55,098 bases of DNA from CAYGZM01 sp964354365 (GCA_964354365.1 CAYGZM010000010.1:1-55098); one strand, 5' to 3'. Shown: positions 18,861 to 27,071, counted from the first letter of the stretch. Numbers and translations: made by a program. Notes: generated by a model from the sequence alone, not told the origin.

Positions 18861-19417
18861 CTGAAGACAGAATAGAGAACCTTCTCGGACAAGCCGACCG
18901 GACGGCTGGACCTCCTGCCCCGGTCTCGGTGAACCTCTCTGCTGTCCGCCGACGTGCCGGCCGCTCGCGCGCCGTCAGAGCTGTCCGCTCCGGCGCCATA
19001 GCGGCAGTACTCCTGATAACCCTGGGAATCTGGGCTCACAAATCCACAATACCTCAAGCAGCACAGGAACAACAAAAAATCGCCTCGCTCGAAGACCAGG
19101 TCAGACAATTGCAGGTCACGACGGATGCCGCATTGAAGCTTATCCACGAGGTCATCGAAGACGAGCGAAAACAACGCCGCCTCGACGAGCTGCAGGCCCA
19201 GCTCGCTGGCATTCCCGACCCGCGTGAAGAAATCCCCAAACAGATCGACAAGACCGCTTTCACGCTCGTGTACCAGGCCGACCGCCTGTACTACGAGCTC
19301 AACCGGGCCGACTCGGCCGCCGAGGCCTACAAGCAGGTCATCATGTTCTTCCCGAAAAACCGATGGGCCGACGTCGCCCGGGAGCGCTTGGATGACATTG
19401 AAAACGCGAAATTATGA
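18857..19417 (+). CDS. Membrane anti-sigma-like protein
   Basis: A 186-residue protein. A short cytoplasmic N-terminus contains a Leu-x-Gln segment, followed by one transmembrane segment at about 46-62 (IAAVLLITLGIWA). The outer part starts with a coiled coil (QEQQKIASLEDQVRQLQV ... VIEDERKQRRLDELQAQLAG) and ends in a TPR-like helical hairpin (AFTLVYQADRLYYELNRAD ... AYKQVIMFFPKNRWA). Topology and position directly after the sigma gene suggest an anti-sigma factor, but no zinc-binding ZAS motif (H-x3-C-x2-C) is present, so this is an inference. The stop overlaps a potential ATG of the next gene. Confidence 0.65.
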   Translation: MTEDRIENLLGQADRTAGPPAPVSVNLSAVRRRAGRSRAVRAVRSGAIAAVLLITLGIWAHKSTIPQAAQEQQKIASLEDQVRQLQVTTDAALKLIHEVIEDERKQRRLDELQAQLAGIPDPREEIPKQIDKTAFTLVYQADRLYYELNRADSAAEAYKQVIMFFPKNRWADVARERLDDIENAKL

Positions 19418-19430
19418 AAGCCAAATTCGA

Positions 19431-19437
19431 AAGGAGA
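19431..19437 (+). promoter_or_regulatory. Ribosome-binding site deciding the 19444 start
   Basis: AAGGAGA lies six bases before the ATG at 19444. An in-frame ATG at 19414 overlaps the previous stop but would place extra charged residues before the signal peptide and lacks such a site. Confidence 0.75.
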
Positions 19438-19443
19438 CTTGAA

Positions 19444-21093
19444 ATGGAAACCGCAAAACGCACCGCCATCCTGTTGATTCTGGCGCTTCTCATAACGGCC
19501 GTGGCCCAATCCGGCGATGCGCCGTCGGGCGCCAAGCCCTCAGCCGCGCCTGCCGGTGGAATCTCCGACACACGCACCGCGAGCTGCCTGGTCAAAATAA
19601 CCGCCGACCCCGCCGTTCTCCCGGTCAGCTACGAGACGATCGACATCCTTTTGCATTCCTCCGGCGTTGCCGGAAGGGCCGCACGAGAGGTCTTGAACCT
19701 CTCGCCCGACCGGGGCCCCGGCCTCTTCGAGATCGCTCCTACCAGTGGTGGCTTCGAGAACGCCCCCGTATCTACCACTGTGGGCGTATCGCCGGCCACA
19801 TCCGCGCCAACCGCGTCCCCGCAGCCCTATGGTGTACCGAGTCAGTACAGCAGCTCCCTGGTGGAGACGTTGATGCACGAGCCTATAGACTCTGCGGACT
19901 CTCCCGCGGCAGTCGCTACGCCAAAGACCCGCATGTCAACTACGCAACGACCCGAAAGTCCGGCGATATCAGCGTCCAGAAGCGTAAGCCGGCCCTCTTC
20001 GCCCGATCCGACAACAGCATCCCCAAGCCAAAACGCCGAGTTCGGCAATCGCTACGGATCCCGTCGGGCCTCAACCGGGGGAGGTTACAGCTCGTATTCC
20101 TATGGCACGGCTCCAACCGAGGGACCTTACAGCTCGTATTCCTATGGCACGGCTCCAACCGAGGGAGGTTACAACTTCTACTCCTATGACACGGCTCCTG
20201 AAACCGTCAATAGGAGAGGAATTTCAGATACCTCTATACTCTATAGGGCCGAGCAAACGTTCATCTTCCGCCTCAGCGTCTCACTGCCCGATGAGGTCGA
20301 TGTCAATCCTTTAGCCGAGCAGTTCATGGTTGCCCTGATCGCGAATCTGGAAGAGGCTCTCGATAAGGCATTTACAGACTCCGATTCTCGTCTGGGCAAG
20401 CGGTTGAATGCCGCCGAGGATGAAGCCAGGCGGGCCGAGGAAGGGCTGCTCGCAATGCAATCAAAGCTCAGGGATATCGCAGGCGGCGGAAACCTCTCGC
20501 GAAACACGGTCCTCGCCCAGATCTCGGATATCAACCAGAACCTTCAGGCCCTCAACATGCAGAAGGCCTCCAACGATGCCATGATGGAACAGACAAGCAA
20601 GCGAATAGCCCAGACCGGTCAGAGCGTGCAGGAGCAGCTCAAGGCCGATGTCATCACCACGGAGCTCGAAAGCATTGTCAAGCTAAGTGAAGACCAGCTT
20701 GCCGCCGTTCAGCAGCAGGTCAAAGCGGGGATCGCTTCAACAGCCGAGATCGCCCAGTCATCCGAAAAACTGGCCAGAGCAAAGATTGACCTTGCAATGC
20801 GACGCCAGGAGCTCAGCAAATCCGCAGGCGGCGACCTGCTGGCCTCGCTGACCGATGAGCTTGCATCGTTGGCGCTTGAGGCAACCCAGTGTGACGCCGA
20901 GATGCAGTCGCTCTGGGAGCAGCTCCGGGAAACCGAAGGCCTCGTCACAAAGGCCGATGAGTACGAGCTTATCTCGCTCAAGGTCGACATCGTCAGGCAC
21001 GGCCTTCAAGAGTCGCTCCTTTGGCGTGAACAACTGGAGCGCAGAAAGAATATGCTTCTGCCCCCTGTTATTTCCGTCATTGGCGGGGAGTGA
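19444..21093 (+). CDS. Exported coiled-coil protein with Tyr-rich tandem repeat
   Basis: A 549-residue protein, third gene of the sigma-factor operon. The signal peptide is METAKRTAILLILALLITAV then AQSGDA. A Ser/Pro/Thr-rich low-complexity region follows (about 130-200), then about three copies of a 14-residue repeat (YSSYSYGTAPTEGG-like, 20083-20208). A globular or strand-rich piece comes next (RAEQTFIFRLSVSLPDEVDV), and then a long coiled coil (about 300-530; for example LNAAEDEARRAEEGLLAMQS). The coiled-coil part is similar in composition to TolC-like or membrane-fusion proteins, but I see no beta-barrel or lipoyl domain. It may be the envelope target controlled by, or sensed through, the sigma/anti-sigma pair. 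I do not recognise a named family. Confidence 0.7.
   Translation: METAKRTAILLILALLITAVAQSGDAPSGAKPSAAPAGGISDTRTASCLVKITADPAVLPVSYETIDILLHSSGVAGRAAREVLNLSPDRGPGLFEIAPTSGGFENAPVSTTVGVSPATSAPTASPQPYGVPSQYSSSLVETLMHEPIDSADSPAAVATPKTRMSTTQRPESPAISASRSVSRPSSPDPTTASPSQNAEFGNRYGSRRASTGGGYSSYSYGTAPTEGPYSSYSYGTAPTEGGYNFYSYDTAPETVNRRGISDTSILYRAEQTFIFRLSVSLPDEVDVNPLAEQFMVALIANLEEALDKAFTDSDSRLGKRLNAAEDEARRAEEGLLAMQSKLRDIAGGGNLSRNTVLAQISDINQNLQALNMQKASNDAMMEQTSKRIAQTGQSVQEQLKADVITTELESIVKLSEDQLAAVQQQVKAGIASTAEIAQSSEKLARAKIDLAMRRQELSKSAGGDLLASLTDELASLALEATQCDAEMQSLWEQLRETEGLVTKADEYELISLKVDIVRHGLQESLLWREQLERRKNMLLPPVISVIGGE
20083..20208 (+). repeat. Tandem 42-bp coding repeat (3 copies)
   Basis: Units start at 20083, 20125 and 20167. 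The first two are almost identical (GGTTAC versus CCTTAC at the start). The third has diverged and keeps the frame. Each encodes 14 residues, consensus GYSSYSYGTAPTEG. Confidence 0.85.
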
Positions 21094-21199
21094 CCCCGTT
21101 TCTTTGAAGTATGCCGCGCAGCGCCCACTGACCTGCTCCGCCGCACAACCAGCAGCAAACTTTGTCACCTTAAATTGGCAGGGTCTGCAATATGATTTA

Positions 21200-21475
21200 T
21201 CAACGGAAAATCATCCTGCTGACATACATCTTACTATCGAACACAACACCACAGCCCAAGCCGATGGCAAGGGCCCTGCTCAGCCGTTTCCGCAATTTCT
21301 CGCTTGTCAACTCACGAATAGCGTCGGAGGCGATCCATCTTTCGCTCCCGGCATCAATCTTCCGAACCTCTTTGGCCACCTTAATAGCCAGCTTGTTCAG
21401 CCGGTAGGGCGGGGCTTGCCCCGCCGAAACAATGGGGCATAATTTGTCGTTATCCCAAATTACATACGCGCGAAA
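21200..21475 (-). other. Possible small or decayed gene
   Basis: The 21094-21597 spacer contains a minus-strand frame of about 91 codons, bounded by stops at 21200-21202 and 21476-21478, with no ATG, GTG or TTG in a good position. The downstream two thirds looks protein-like (LNKLAIKVAKEVRKID, SERWIASDAIRELTSEKLRK, ending FDSKMYVSRMIFR). A GC-rich hairpin repeat (21408-21425) interrupts its upstream part and would encode SAGQAPPYR. This may be a small gene whose start was disrupted by the repeat. I do not recognise the family. Confidence 0.3.
21408..21425 (+). repeat. GC-rich palindromic repeat, copy 1
   Basis: GGCGGGGC-TT-GCCCCGCC forms an 8-bp perfect hairpin preceded by GGTAG. The same unit occurs inverted at 21564-21581. 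It looks like a REP-type dispersed intergenic repeat. Confidence 0.7.
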
Positions 21476-21563
21476 TTAGTGGCCAGCTACTACCTCTTCA
21501 CCGTCGTAACCTACCGCCGCACCAGGTTGTTCAAGGCGAAACTGATTTCGGTGAATAGAATTT

Positions 21564-21581
21564 GGCGGGGTCAACCCCGCC
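21564..21581 (-). repeat. GC-rich palindromic repeat, copy 2
   Basis: GGCGGGG-TCAA-CCCCGCC followed by CTACG. Its reverse complement matches copy 1 over about 20 bp, including the TAGGGCGGGG edge. The unit lies just downstream of hicA and may act as a transcription or mRNA-end element. Confidence 0.7.
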
Positions 21582-21597
21582 CTACGTCTGCCATATT

Positions 21598-21822
21598 TCA
21601 CAAGAGGTCTCTCAGTTGTTCTATCGTCAGACCTGCCTGCCGTGTGATAGCTCTCAACGTACCCTTTGCGATTTCTTTATGATTCGGGACAGTCAGCCGG
21701 CGGTAAGGAGGGTTTTCCTGTCTAAGGATAATATGGCTGCCGCTCTGGTGGTCGAGCAAATAACCAACCTTGGCCAGCACGTTGCAGAGTTCCTTCCCTG
21801 ACAGCACCGGCAGCCGCGTCAC
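21598..21822 (-). CDS. hicA: HicA-type mRNA interferase toxin
   Basis: A 74-residue protein of the HicA/YcfA family, a small dsRBD-fold RNase that cleaves mRNA when not held by HicB. Seen: LPVLSGKELCNVLAKVGYLL, the catalytic His region QSGSHIILRQ, and VPNHKEIAKGTLRAITRQAG, which is the usual hicA end. The start overlaps the hicB stop by 4 bp. The order here is antitoxin first, unlike the common hicA-hicB order. The pair lies directly downstream of purH on the same strand and may be read through from it. Confidence 0.9.
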   Translation of the reverse strand: MTRLPVLSGKELCNVLAKVGYLLDHQSGSHIILRQENPPYRRLTVPNHKEIAKGTLRAITRQAGLTIEQLRDLL

Positions 21823-22031
21823 AGCGTCACCTCAACAACCTCTTCCTCGATCGAAGGCGGTATGGGTTCGTTATGTTTCTTCAGGCTCTCCAGATAGCCT
21901 CTAATGGCATCCTGGATATTCTCAAGGGCCTGTTTGCGGGTCTTACCCTCAGAGATACATCCCGGCAAAGCAGGGCACTCTGCTACAAAGACTCCGTCTT
22001 CGTCCTGCTCTATGAGAATCCTGTATCGCAT
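21819..22031 (-). CDS. hicB: HicB-type antitoxin
   Basis: A 70-residue protein with the degenerate RNase H fold start of HicB: MRYRILIEQDEDGVFVAECP, then LPGCISEGKTRKQALENIQD and AIRGYLESL. The C-terminus is short and acidic (PSIEEEVVEVTL) and carries no separate ribbon-helix-helix or HTH domain, so autoregulation by DNA binding is uncertain. A GGAG site lies five bases before the ATG. Its function would be to neutralise the overlapping HicA. Confidence 0.9.
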   Translation of the reverse strand: MRYRILIEQDEDGVFVAECPALPGCISEGKTRKQALENIQDAIRGYLESLKKHNEPIPPSIEEEVVEVTL

Positions 22032-22060
22032 AATCTCCGACCTCGCCTTTCTGCTGCTTC

Positions 22061-23671
22061 TCAGTGCTTGAAGTGCCGTTTGCCTGTGAACACCATCGCT
22101 ATTCCGTACTTATCGGCCGTGGCGATAACCTCATCGTCCTTCACCGAGCCGCCCGGCTGGACTATCGCCGCCACGCCCGCCTGCGCGGCGTTTTCAACGT
22201 TGTCCGGGAACGGGAAAAACGCATCCGACGCCATCACGCAGCCTTTGGCCGCATCGCCGGCGCGCCTGAACGCTATCAGACCCGACTCGACCCTGTTCAT
22301 TTGACCGGCCCCAACGCCCAATATCCTCCTGTTCTTAACAAGCACGATTGTATTGCTCTTGGTATGTTTGGCCACTAACCAGGCGACCTTCAAATCCTCT
22401 AATTGTTCCTTCGTGGGTTTTGCCTTTGTCGGATACGTCAGCACATCCGGTTCCCAGCCGACCAAATCCCGCTTCTGCAAAAGCATCCCGCCGATCAGAC
22501 ACCGAACGTCAAACTCGGCTGAATCAGTCTTCGATTTGTCAATCGGCCCGCTCTCTATCAGCCGGACCCTGTCGCCCCAGCTCTTGAGCGTTCTGATTAT
22601 CTGCACCGCGTCCTGGTCAAACTCCGGCGCGACAATCACCTCTGCAAAGAACCCGCTTGCCCCGAGCGCCTTGCCGAACAAACTGTACGATTCCATAATC
22701 GTCCGCGCCAACTCGACGTTCACCTTCCTGTTCAACGCCACGATACCGCCGAACGCGCTGACCACGTCGCCTTCGTATGCCTTGCGGTACGCCACGCAGA
22801 TATCATCGTCAATTGCACAGCCGCAGGGATTAAGATGTTTGACGACCACCACCGCGGGCCGGTCAAACTCCTTGACCAGCTCAAAAGCCGCGTTGGTATC
22901 TAATAGATTGTTGAAACTGATTTCCACGCTGCCTTTGAGAAATTTTCCGCTGCTGACCGAAGTCTCTTTGCTTAAAGGCAGCGTATAGAACGCCGCACTT
23001 TGATGAGGGTTCTCGCCGTACCGCAGCGACGCCGCCTTCGCCAGCGCAATTGAAACTCTCTCCGGATACTCCACGCCCGCCCTAATGTTTAGATACTTCG
23101 ATATGGCCGCGTCGTAGCAAGCCGTCAGTCCGAAAGCCACACGCGCAAAATCGCTCCGCAGCTCCTCGCTCACGGCCCCGCCGTTCTTCTCCATCTCTTC
23201 GATGACTCTGCCATACTGGTCAGCCTGCGTCACAACGGTAACGTACTTATGGTTCTTCGAAGCAGAGCGAAGCATGCTCGGCCCGCCGATGTCAATGTTC
23301 TCGATCGCATCCTCAAGCGTGCAGCCCGGCTTGGCAATCGTCGCTTCAAACGGATAAAGATTCACGCAGACTAAGTCAATAGGCTCAATCCCGTGCTCGC
23401 TCATCGCCGCCTTATGCTCCTTTTTGTCGCGAAGTCCCAGCAGGGCGCCGTGTATCTTAGGATGAAGCGTCTTGACCCTCCCGTCCATCATCTCAGGAAA
23501 GCCCGTAACGGACTCAATCCCAACCACCTTCACTCCCGCCTCGCTGAGCTTCTTCGCCGTCCCGCCCGTGCTGATGATTTTCACGCCCATCTTGCTGAGC
23601 TTCTTGGCGAACTCAACCACCCCGCTCTTGTCGGAAACACTAATCAACGCCGTCTTGATTTTCACATCCAT
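22061..23671 (-). CDS. purH: Bifunctional AICAR formyltransferase/IMP cyclohydrolase
   Basis: A 536-residue enzyme for the last two steps of de novo IMP synthesis. The N-terminal MGS-like cyclohydrolase domain (about 1-190) contains ALISVSDKSGVVEFAKKLS, ISTGGTAKKL, DGRVKTLHPKIHGALLG and DIGGPSMLRSASKNH. The C-terminal transformylase domain contains LRYGENPHQSAAFY, VVVKHLNPCGCA, SAFGGIVALN, DAFFPFPDNVENAAQAGV and IVQPGGSVKDDEVI. The start at 23671 has AAGGAGAA at 23681-23688. An in-frame ATG seven codons upstream would overlap that site. hicB starts 30 bp after the stop. Confidence 0.97.
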   Translation of the reverse strand: MDVKIKTALISVSDKSGVVEFAKKLSKMGVKIISTGGTAKKLSEAGVKVVGIESVTGFPEMMDGRVKTLHPKIHGALLGLRDKKEHKAAMSEHGIEPIDLVCVNLYPFEATIAKPGCTLEDAIENIDIGGPSMLRSASKNHKYVTVVTQADQYGRVIEEMEKNGGAVSEELRSDFARVAFGLTACYDAAISKYLNIRAGVEYPERVSIALAKAASLRYGENPHQSAAFYTLPLSKETSVSSGKFLKGSVEISFNNLLDTNAAFELVKEFDRPAVVVVKHLNPCGCAIDDDICVAYRKAYEGDVVSAFGGIVALNRKVNVELARTIMESYSLFGKALGASGFFAEVIVAPEFDQDAVQIIRTLKSWGDRVRLIESGPIDKSKTDSAEFDVRCLIGGMLLQKRDLVGWEPDVLTYPTKAKPTKEQLEDLKVAWLVAKHTKSNTIVLVKNRRILGVGAGQMNRVESGLIAFRRAGDAAKGCVMASDAFFPFPDNVENAAQAGVAAIVQPGGSVKDDEVIATADKYGIAMVFTGKRHFKH

Positions 23672-23715
23672 CTCAAATACTTCTCCTTCCATAGACTCAA
23701 CAACTATATCAACGA

Positions 23716-24831
23716 CTATTCACCTTCGACCGGCTGCAGGCACGCAATCCGACCGATTTCATCTGCAACATATATCTTTGAGTCCGTCGTGTTAGCCGCG
23801 TATCTGCTCACCTGCCGAAAATTCACTGAATACAGTTTCTTCCCCGCCATATTATCCATCACCGTCAGCATCCCGCCATTCGTAATCACGTATGCCCTCC
23901 CCCCGGCCTCCGCCAGAAGCTCGACTCCTTCCGGCGAATACCACAAACGCTGGCCTCTCTCCTTATCAATCGCCGTCAATCCCTTGCTGCGAACATACTG
24001 ATACACAACCTTTTTCGTAACTCGCGGCGGCGCCTCCGGCACACCCGCCACCTGATGCTTCCACGCAAGCCTTCTAACCGACCGGTCAACAATGTCCACC
24101 CTGTAAACGTTCATATCCTTACTGGCGAAATATAGCGACATCCCGTCCCGCACGATCCGCCCCACGATGGCGCCCGCTGCGTCAAATTGCCACAAACGCC
24201 GGGCCTTGTCCGCCGACATACAAACCACATTGCCCGCATCCGTCCCAAAGATGACAAAATCCTCGTCTGCAAGAACGCAAGTTATCATCGAATCGTTGTC
24301 TGCCGTTGCCTCAAAAAGCTGCACCAAGTCCTTCTCACGCAGCACGTGCAGACGCCTGTCGGCTCCGCTAATATAGAAGAACGAGCTGTTCCTCACAGCC
24401 GGGCACACTATCCCGAAGTCTATATACGTAGCCCTCAGCTCCTCGCCGCTTCGTTCGCTCATCTCCACCAGCTTGCTGCCGAGAGCGGAAATTAGCTCGT
24501 CCTTGTAAAGCACCGGCTCTCCAAGCGGAAGACCGGCCGGCGCCGCATACTTGCTGAATACCGTGCCTCCCTTGTCCTTGTCCAAAGATATCTCAAAGTT
24601 TCGGCTCGAAAGAGCGTATGCACGCTCGCCAACGATAAACAATCTCTCCAATTTCTCCCCCTTCTTGATCGGCAGCTCATCATCCCAAACGACTTTCAGC
24701 TTCGCGCTTTTGAGCAGTTCCGGCGAAACGAGCCATCGTCCGTCCTCCTGCGCCCCCAAACCCACGCCCCCAACGCAGAGAACAATCAAACACACCGAAA
24801 ACACCTGCCTGCATCTCGATATTTCAAACAT
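23716..24831 (-). CDS. Exported PQQ-type beta-propeller protein
   Basis: A 371-residue protein. The signal peptide is about residues 1-27 (VFSVCLIVLCVGGVGLGAQ). The rest is a chain of beta-propeller blades with A-x-D-x-x-x-G-x-x-x-W-like turns, for example VCMSADKARRLWQFDAAG, LTAIDKERGQRLWYSPEG and LTVMDNMAGKKLYSVNFR. No PQQ-binding catalytic residues are evident, so it is a structural or binding propeller and not a dehydrogenase. It ends 44 bp before the purH start. A second, larger propeller gene is upstream on the same strand. Confidence 0.82.
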   Translation of the reverse strand: MFEISRCRQVFSVCLIVLCVGGVGLGAQEDGRWLVSPELLKSAKLKVVWDDELPIKKGEKLERLFIVGERAYALSSRNFEISLDKDKGGTVFSKYAAPAGLPLGEPVLYKDELISALGSKLVEMSERSGEELRATYIDFGIVCPAVRNSSFFYISGADRRLHVLREKDLVQLFEATADNDSMITCVLADEDFVIFGTDAGNVVCMSADKARRLWQFDAAGAIVGRIVRDGMSLYFASKDMNVYRVDIVDRSVRRLAWKHQVAGVPEAPPRVTKKVVYQYVRSKGLTAIDKERGQRLWYSPEGVELLAEAGGRAYVITNGGMLTVMDNMAGKKLYSVNFRQVSRYAANTTDSKIYVADEIGRIACLQPVEGE

Positions 24832-24852
24832 TGCCCTATCCTCCCTTCTTGT

Positions 24853-24908
24853 GTCTTGAGTCCTGCGTCTTGCGTCTTACGTCTTACGTCTTGTGTCTTG
24901 TGTCTATC
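24853..24908. repeat. Heptamer tandem repeat, 8 units
   Basis: Eight consecutive 7-bp units with consensus GTCTTRY (GTCTTGA, GTCCTGC, GTCTTGC, GTCTTAC, GTCTTAC, GTCTTGT, GTCTTGT, GTCTATC) lie between the 98-residue gene and the propeller gene, in the leader of the latter. The number of units could vary by slippage. Confidence 0.85.
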
Positions 24909-24940
24909 TTCCCTGCTGTATTTTGATTTTTGATTTCCCT

Positions 24941-25237
24941 TCACGGCAGTTCAACATAGTCGGCCAGGTCGAGGTCGTGCTCAGCCTCGAACTTCTGCAT
25001 CTCTTCTATGCGGTCAATATCGTCCTTTATTCGATTCACTAACTTAAATATGTATGGCTTCCCGGCCAGCCGGTTCTGCAGGTCGTCAAGCATCGGCTCC
25101 CACGACCCCTCGTAGAGCTCTTTCTTGAGGACGACCAGCATCCGGTGCTCGTTGCTCAACCCCGCAACATAGCCCTTCACAGCCCTGCTAACGGCGGTTT
25201 TACCGCCCTTTTTGCCCTTTTCGCCCGGTCCAGCCAT
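24941..25237 (-). CDS. Small charged protein of unknown function
   Basis: A 98-residue, probably cytoplasmic protein. The N-terminus is basic and Gly/Lys-rich (MAGPGEKGKKGGKTAVSRAV) and would suit nucleic-acid contact. The remainder is helical (LSNEHRMLVVLKKELYEGSW ... DDIDRIEEMQKFEAEHDLDL). There is no signal peptide, Cys cluster or catalytic motif. Coding quality is good and the frame is free of overlaps. I do not recognise a named family. Confidence 0.6.
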   Translation of the reverse strand: MAGPGEKGKKGGKTAVSRAVKGYVAGLSNEHRMLVVLKKELYEGSWEPMLDDLQNRLAGKPYIFKLVNRIKDDIDRIEEMQKFEAEHDLDLADYVELP

Positions 25238-25294
25238 GCGCCAAAACCTCAGTCGTGCAGAATACTAACCACCCCGCCCCGAAATTGCAACATT

Positions 25295-25475
25295 TTTTCC
25301 ATTTTCCGTCTTGCTGCGGCATCAAGGCCCAGTGTGGCCGAATCGTGTTGTAGCTAAACATAAATTCCAAACGACCCTGTTTTATCCAGTCGGTGAAGGT
25401 GAGGTCATGACCGGGCTTATCGTGCAAGGCAGGTTTGTGCAAGCCGGTCTGGGGCCTGCAACAAGAGAAATCGAT
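25295..25475 (-). pseudogene. Transposase (integrase-core) C-terminal remnant
   Basis: A minus-strand fragment reads TGLHKPALHDKPGHD, then LTFTDWIKQGRLEFMFSYNT and IRPHWALMP. The [WS]-YN-T-x-RPH-x-AL segment is the typical end of the rve integrase core in IS3/IS481-type transposases. No catalytic D-D part, start codon or inverted repeats are present. It is a decayed insertion sequence fragment between the 98-residue gene and the propeller gene. Confidence 0.7.
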
Positions 25476-25484
25476 GGCGAATGG

Positions 25485-27071
25485 TTACTGCGTCACCTGA
25501 GCCGCCCAGAGGTACCGGTTCGAAGCGACGTACAAGACACCGTTGGCTGCGACCGGTGTGCTATAGATGGGGGCCGACATCCGGATAGTGCTGAGCAGCT
25601 TGGGCTCTCTTCCGGCTGTCATAATGTAGAAGTCTCGCTTATTGCCGAAGTAGAGTTTTCCGTCGGCGACGAGCGGGCCGCCCCACGTCTCATCGTTTGT
25701 CTCGTGCACCCAGCAGCGTTCTCCTGTTTTGGCATCGATGCAGTGCAGACGTCCTGCGATATCGACTAAATATACCAGCCCGTCCGCAACCGCCGTCGTC
25801 GCGATGCTGCGGTCCAGGCCGTTGTATGTCCACATGCAACCGGTCTTGGTGATGTCGCCCGTCTTCGAGGCGTCGATGCAGTGCAGTAGCCCTCTTCCGC
25901 GTCCGTGAGCGGGGTCCTGGCCGATAGCCACATACACGCGGCCTTCGTGGAAGACGGGAGTTGCTATTATCTGGCTGGGGCCGAGGTAGCTGCCGTCATT
26001 TTTGTTGGGGCTGTTGGATTTGCGTTTGTCGCCATCGTAGTAGGGGATCTCTTTGCCGTCGCGGAGTCTGTACTCAGGGGGGTTGCAGTCGTAAGACCAG
26101 ACTTTCTTGAGGTGGACAGGTTTCTCGGCGGCGGAGATGGCTTCGAAGGCATAGCATATCCCGTCTCCGCCCGCGAAGAATATGAGCGTTCCGCCGCCAA
26201 CCTTGCCTGAGGATGGGGCTGCCCACTGCGCATGCCACAAGCGGGTTCCAATCTTCTCGTCCTCGGTGGCGACGAGCCGGCCTGTCCTCTTATCCAGGAC
26301 GATCAGACTGGGCGCCAGCGGCGCGAGGACTTTGTCGTGGGGTTTGTCCACGCCGTTGGATGTGCCTACGTAAAGCATGTCGCCCACGATCAGGGCCGCA
26401 CAGCTTGCGGCATCGTGAGGGATGACGCCCAGCTCGTCGATAGGGTCGAACCGCCAGGTAATGTCGCCGTCTTTCCCGGTCAACTCGACAGGGGCCTTAT
26501 CGGTCCCGGCCATGTACTGTCCCTCATTCTTGAAAGGGCCGTCATTTCCGTTGGCCTGGCCCTTTACGTCAAGAGACAAAACGTCAGCGGCGCTTGTCAC
26601 AATGTACAGGCGATCGCCGTCAACTGTCGGCGATGAGCATAAGCCGAGGTGCTGCTGGCCGAAGTGGGCGCCGGGCGGAAGATTGCGCCGCTCGGGGACA
26701 GCAAGCTGCCAGAGCACCTCTCCGGCGGCCTCGTCGAGGCATATAAGCAGTCCGCCGTTGGTGAAATCGAACCTTGGGTCCGACGATAGCCCCTGTGCAT
26801 TAGTGCCCACAAAGACCCTGCCGTCGGCCACCGTTGGATTGCCGTAGGCGTAAGCGCCGAGTCTGGCTACCCATTTGACGTTCTTGGCTTTGTGCTCGGC
26901 TGCCTTGTCTTTGTCTGCTTCAAAGGATTCCGGCAGTCCCTTCTCCTGTGAAACCATATTGCGGTTGTTTGTTCCGCCCCACTGCGGCCAGTCGCCAGCC
27001 GATGAGCAAAGCGAGGCGCTGAAGATGCAGAGTGCGATGACTATCTGTAAAGCGGGTCGATTCGAAAACAT
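25485..27071 (-). CDS. Exported PQQ-type beta-propeller protein
   Basis: A 528-residue protein from the ATG at 27071 (AAAGG upstream). The frame continues to 27104, but this start gives a clean signal peptide (PALQIVIALCIFSASLCSSA). The mature protein begins GDWPQWGGTNNRNMVS, the standard D-W-P-x-[WF]-[RG]-G-x-x-x start of planctomycete-type propeller proteins. Blades include LICLDEAAGEVLWQLAVPE, LLHCIDASKTGDITKTGCMW and LHCIDAKTGERCWVHETND. It is probably secreted or periplasmic. Its function is unknown, and no PQQ-dehydrogenase active-site residues are recognised. Confidence 0.87.
   Translation of the reverse strand: MFSNRPALQIVIALCIFSASLCSSAGDWPQWGGTNNRNMVSQEKGLPESFEADKDKAAEHKAKNVKWVARLGAYAYGNPTVADGRVFVGTNAQGLSSDPRFDFTNGGLLICLDEAAGEVLWQLAVPERRNLPPGAHFGQQHLGLCSSPTVDGDRLYIVTSAADVLSLDVKGQANGNDGPFKNEGQYMAGTDKAPVELTGKDGDITWRFDPIDELGVIPHDAASCAALIVGDMLYVGTSNGVDKPHDKVLAPLAPSLIVLDKRTGRLVATEDEKIGTRLWHAQWAAPSSGKVGGGTLIFFAGGDGICYAFEAISAAEKPVHLKKVWSYDCNPPEYRLRDGKEIPYYDGDKRKSNSPNKNDGSYLGPSQIIATPVFHEGRVYVAIGQDPAHGRGRGLLHCIDASKTGDITKTGCMWTYNGLDRSIATTAVADGLVYLVDIAGRLHCIDAKTGERCWVHETNDETWGGPLVADGKLYFGNKRDFYIMTAGREPKLLSTIRMSAPIYSTPVAANGVLYVASNRYLWAAQVTQ

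Noticed and set aside
21200..21405. Archaeal-type histone-fold protein
   Set aside because: The segment KEVRKID...SERWIASDAIREL loosely recalls a histone fold, but the length, start and further motifs do not support it.
24853..24908. Possible CRISPR array
   Set aside because: The units are only 7 bp long and have no spacers. No cas genes are nearby. It is a simple tandem repeat.
23716..27071. PQQ-dependent dehydrogenases
   Set aside because: Only the propeller repeat is present. The paired Cys and catalytic Asp region of quinoprotein dehydrogenases was not recognised, so they are called propeller proteins only.
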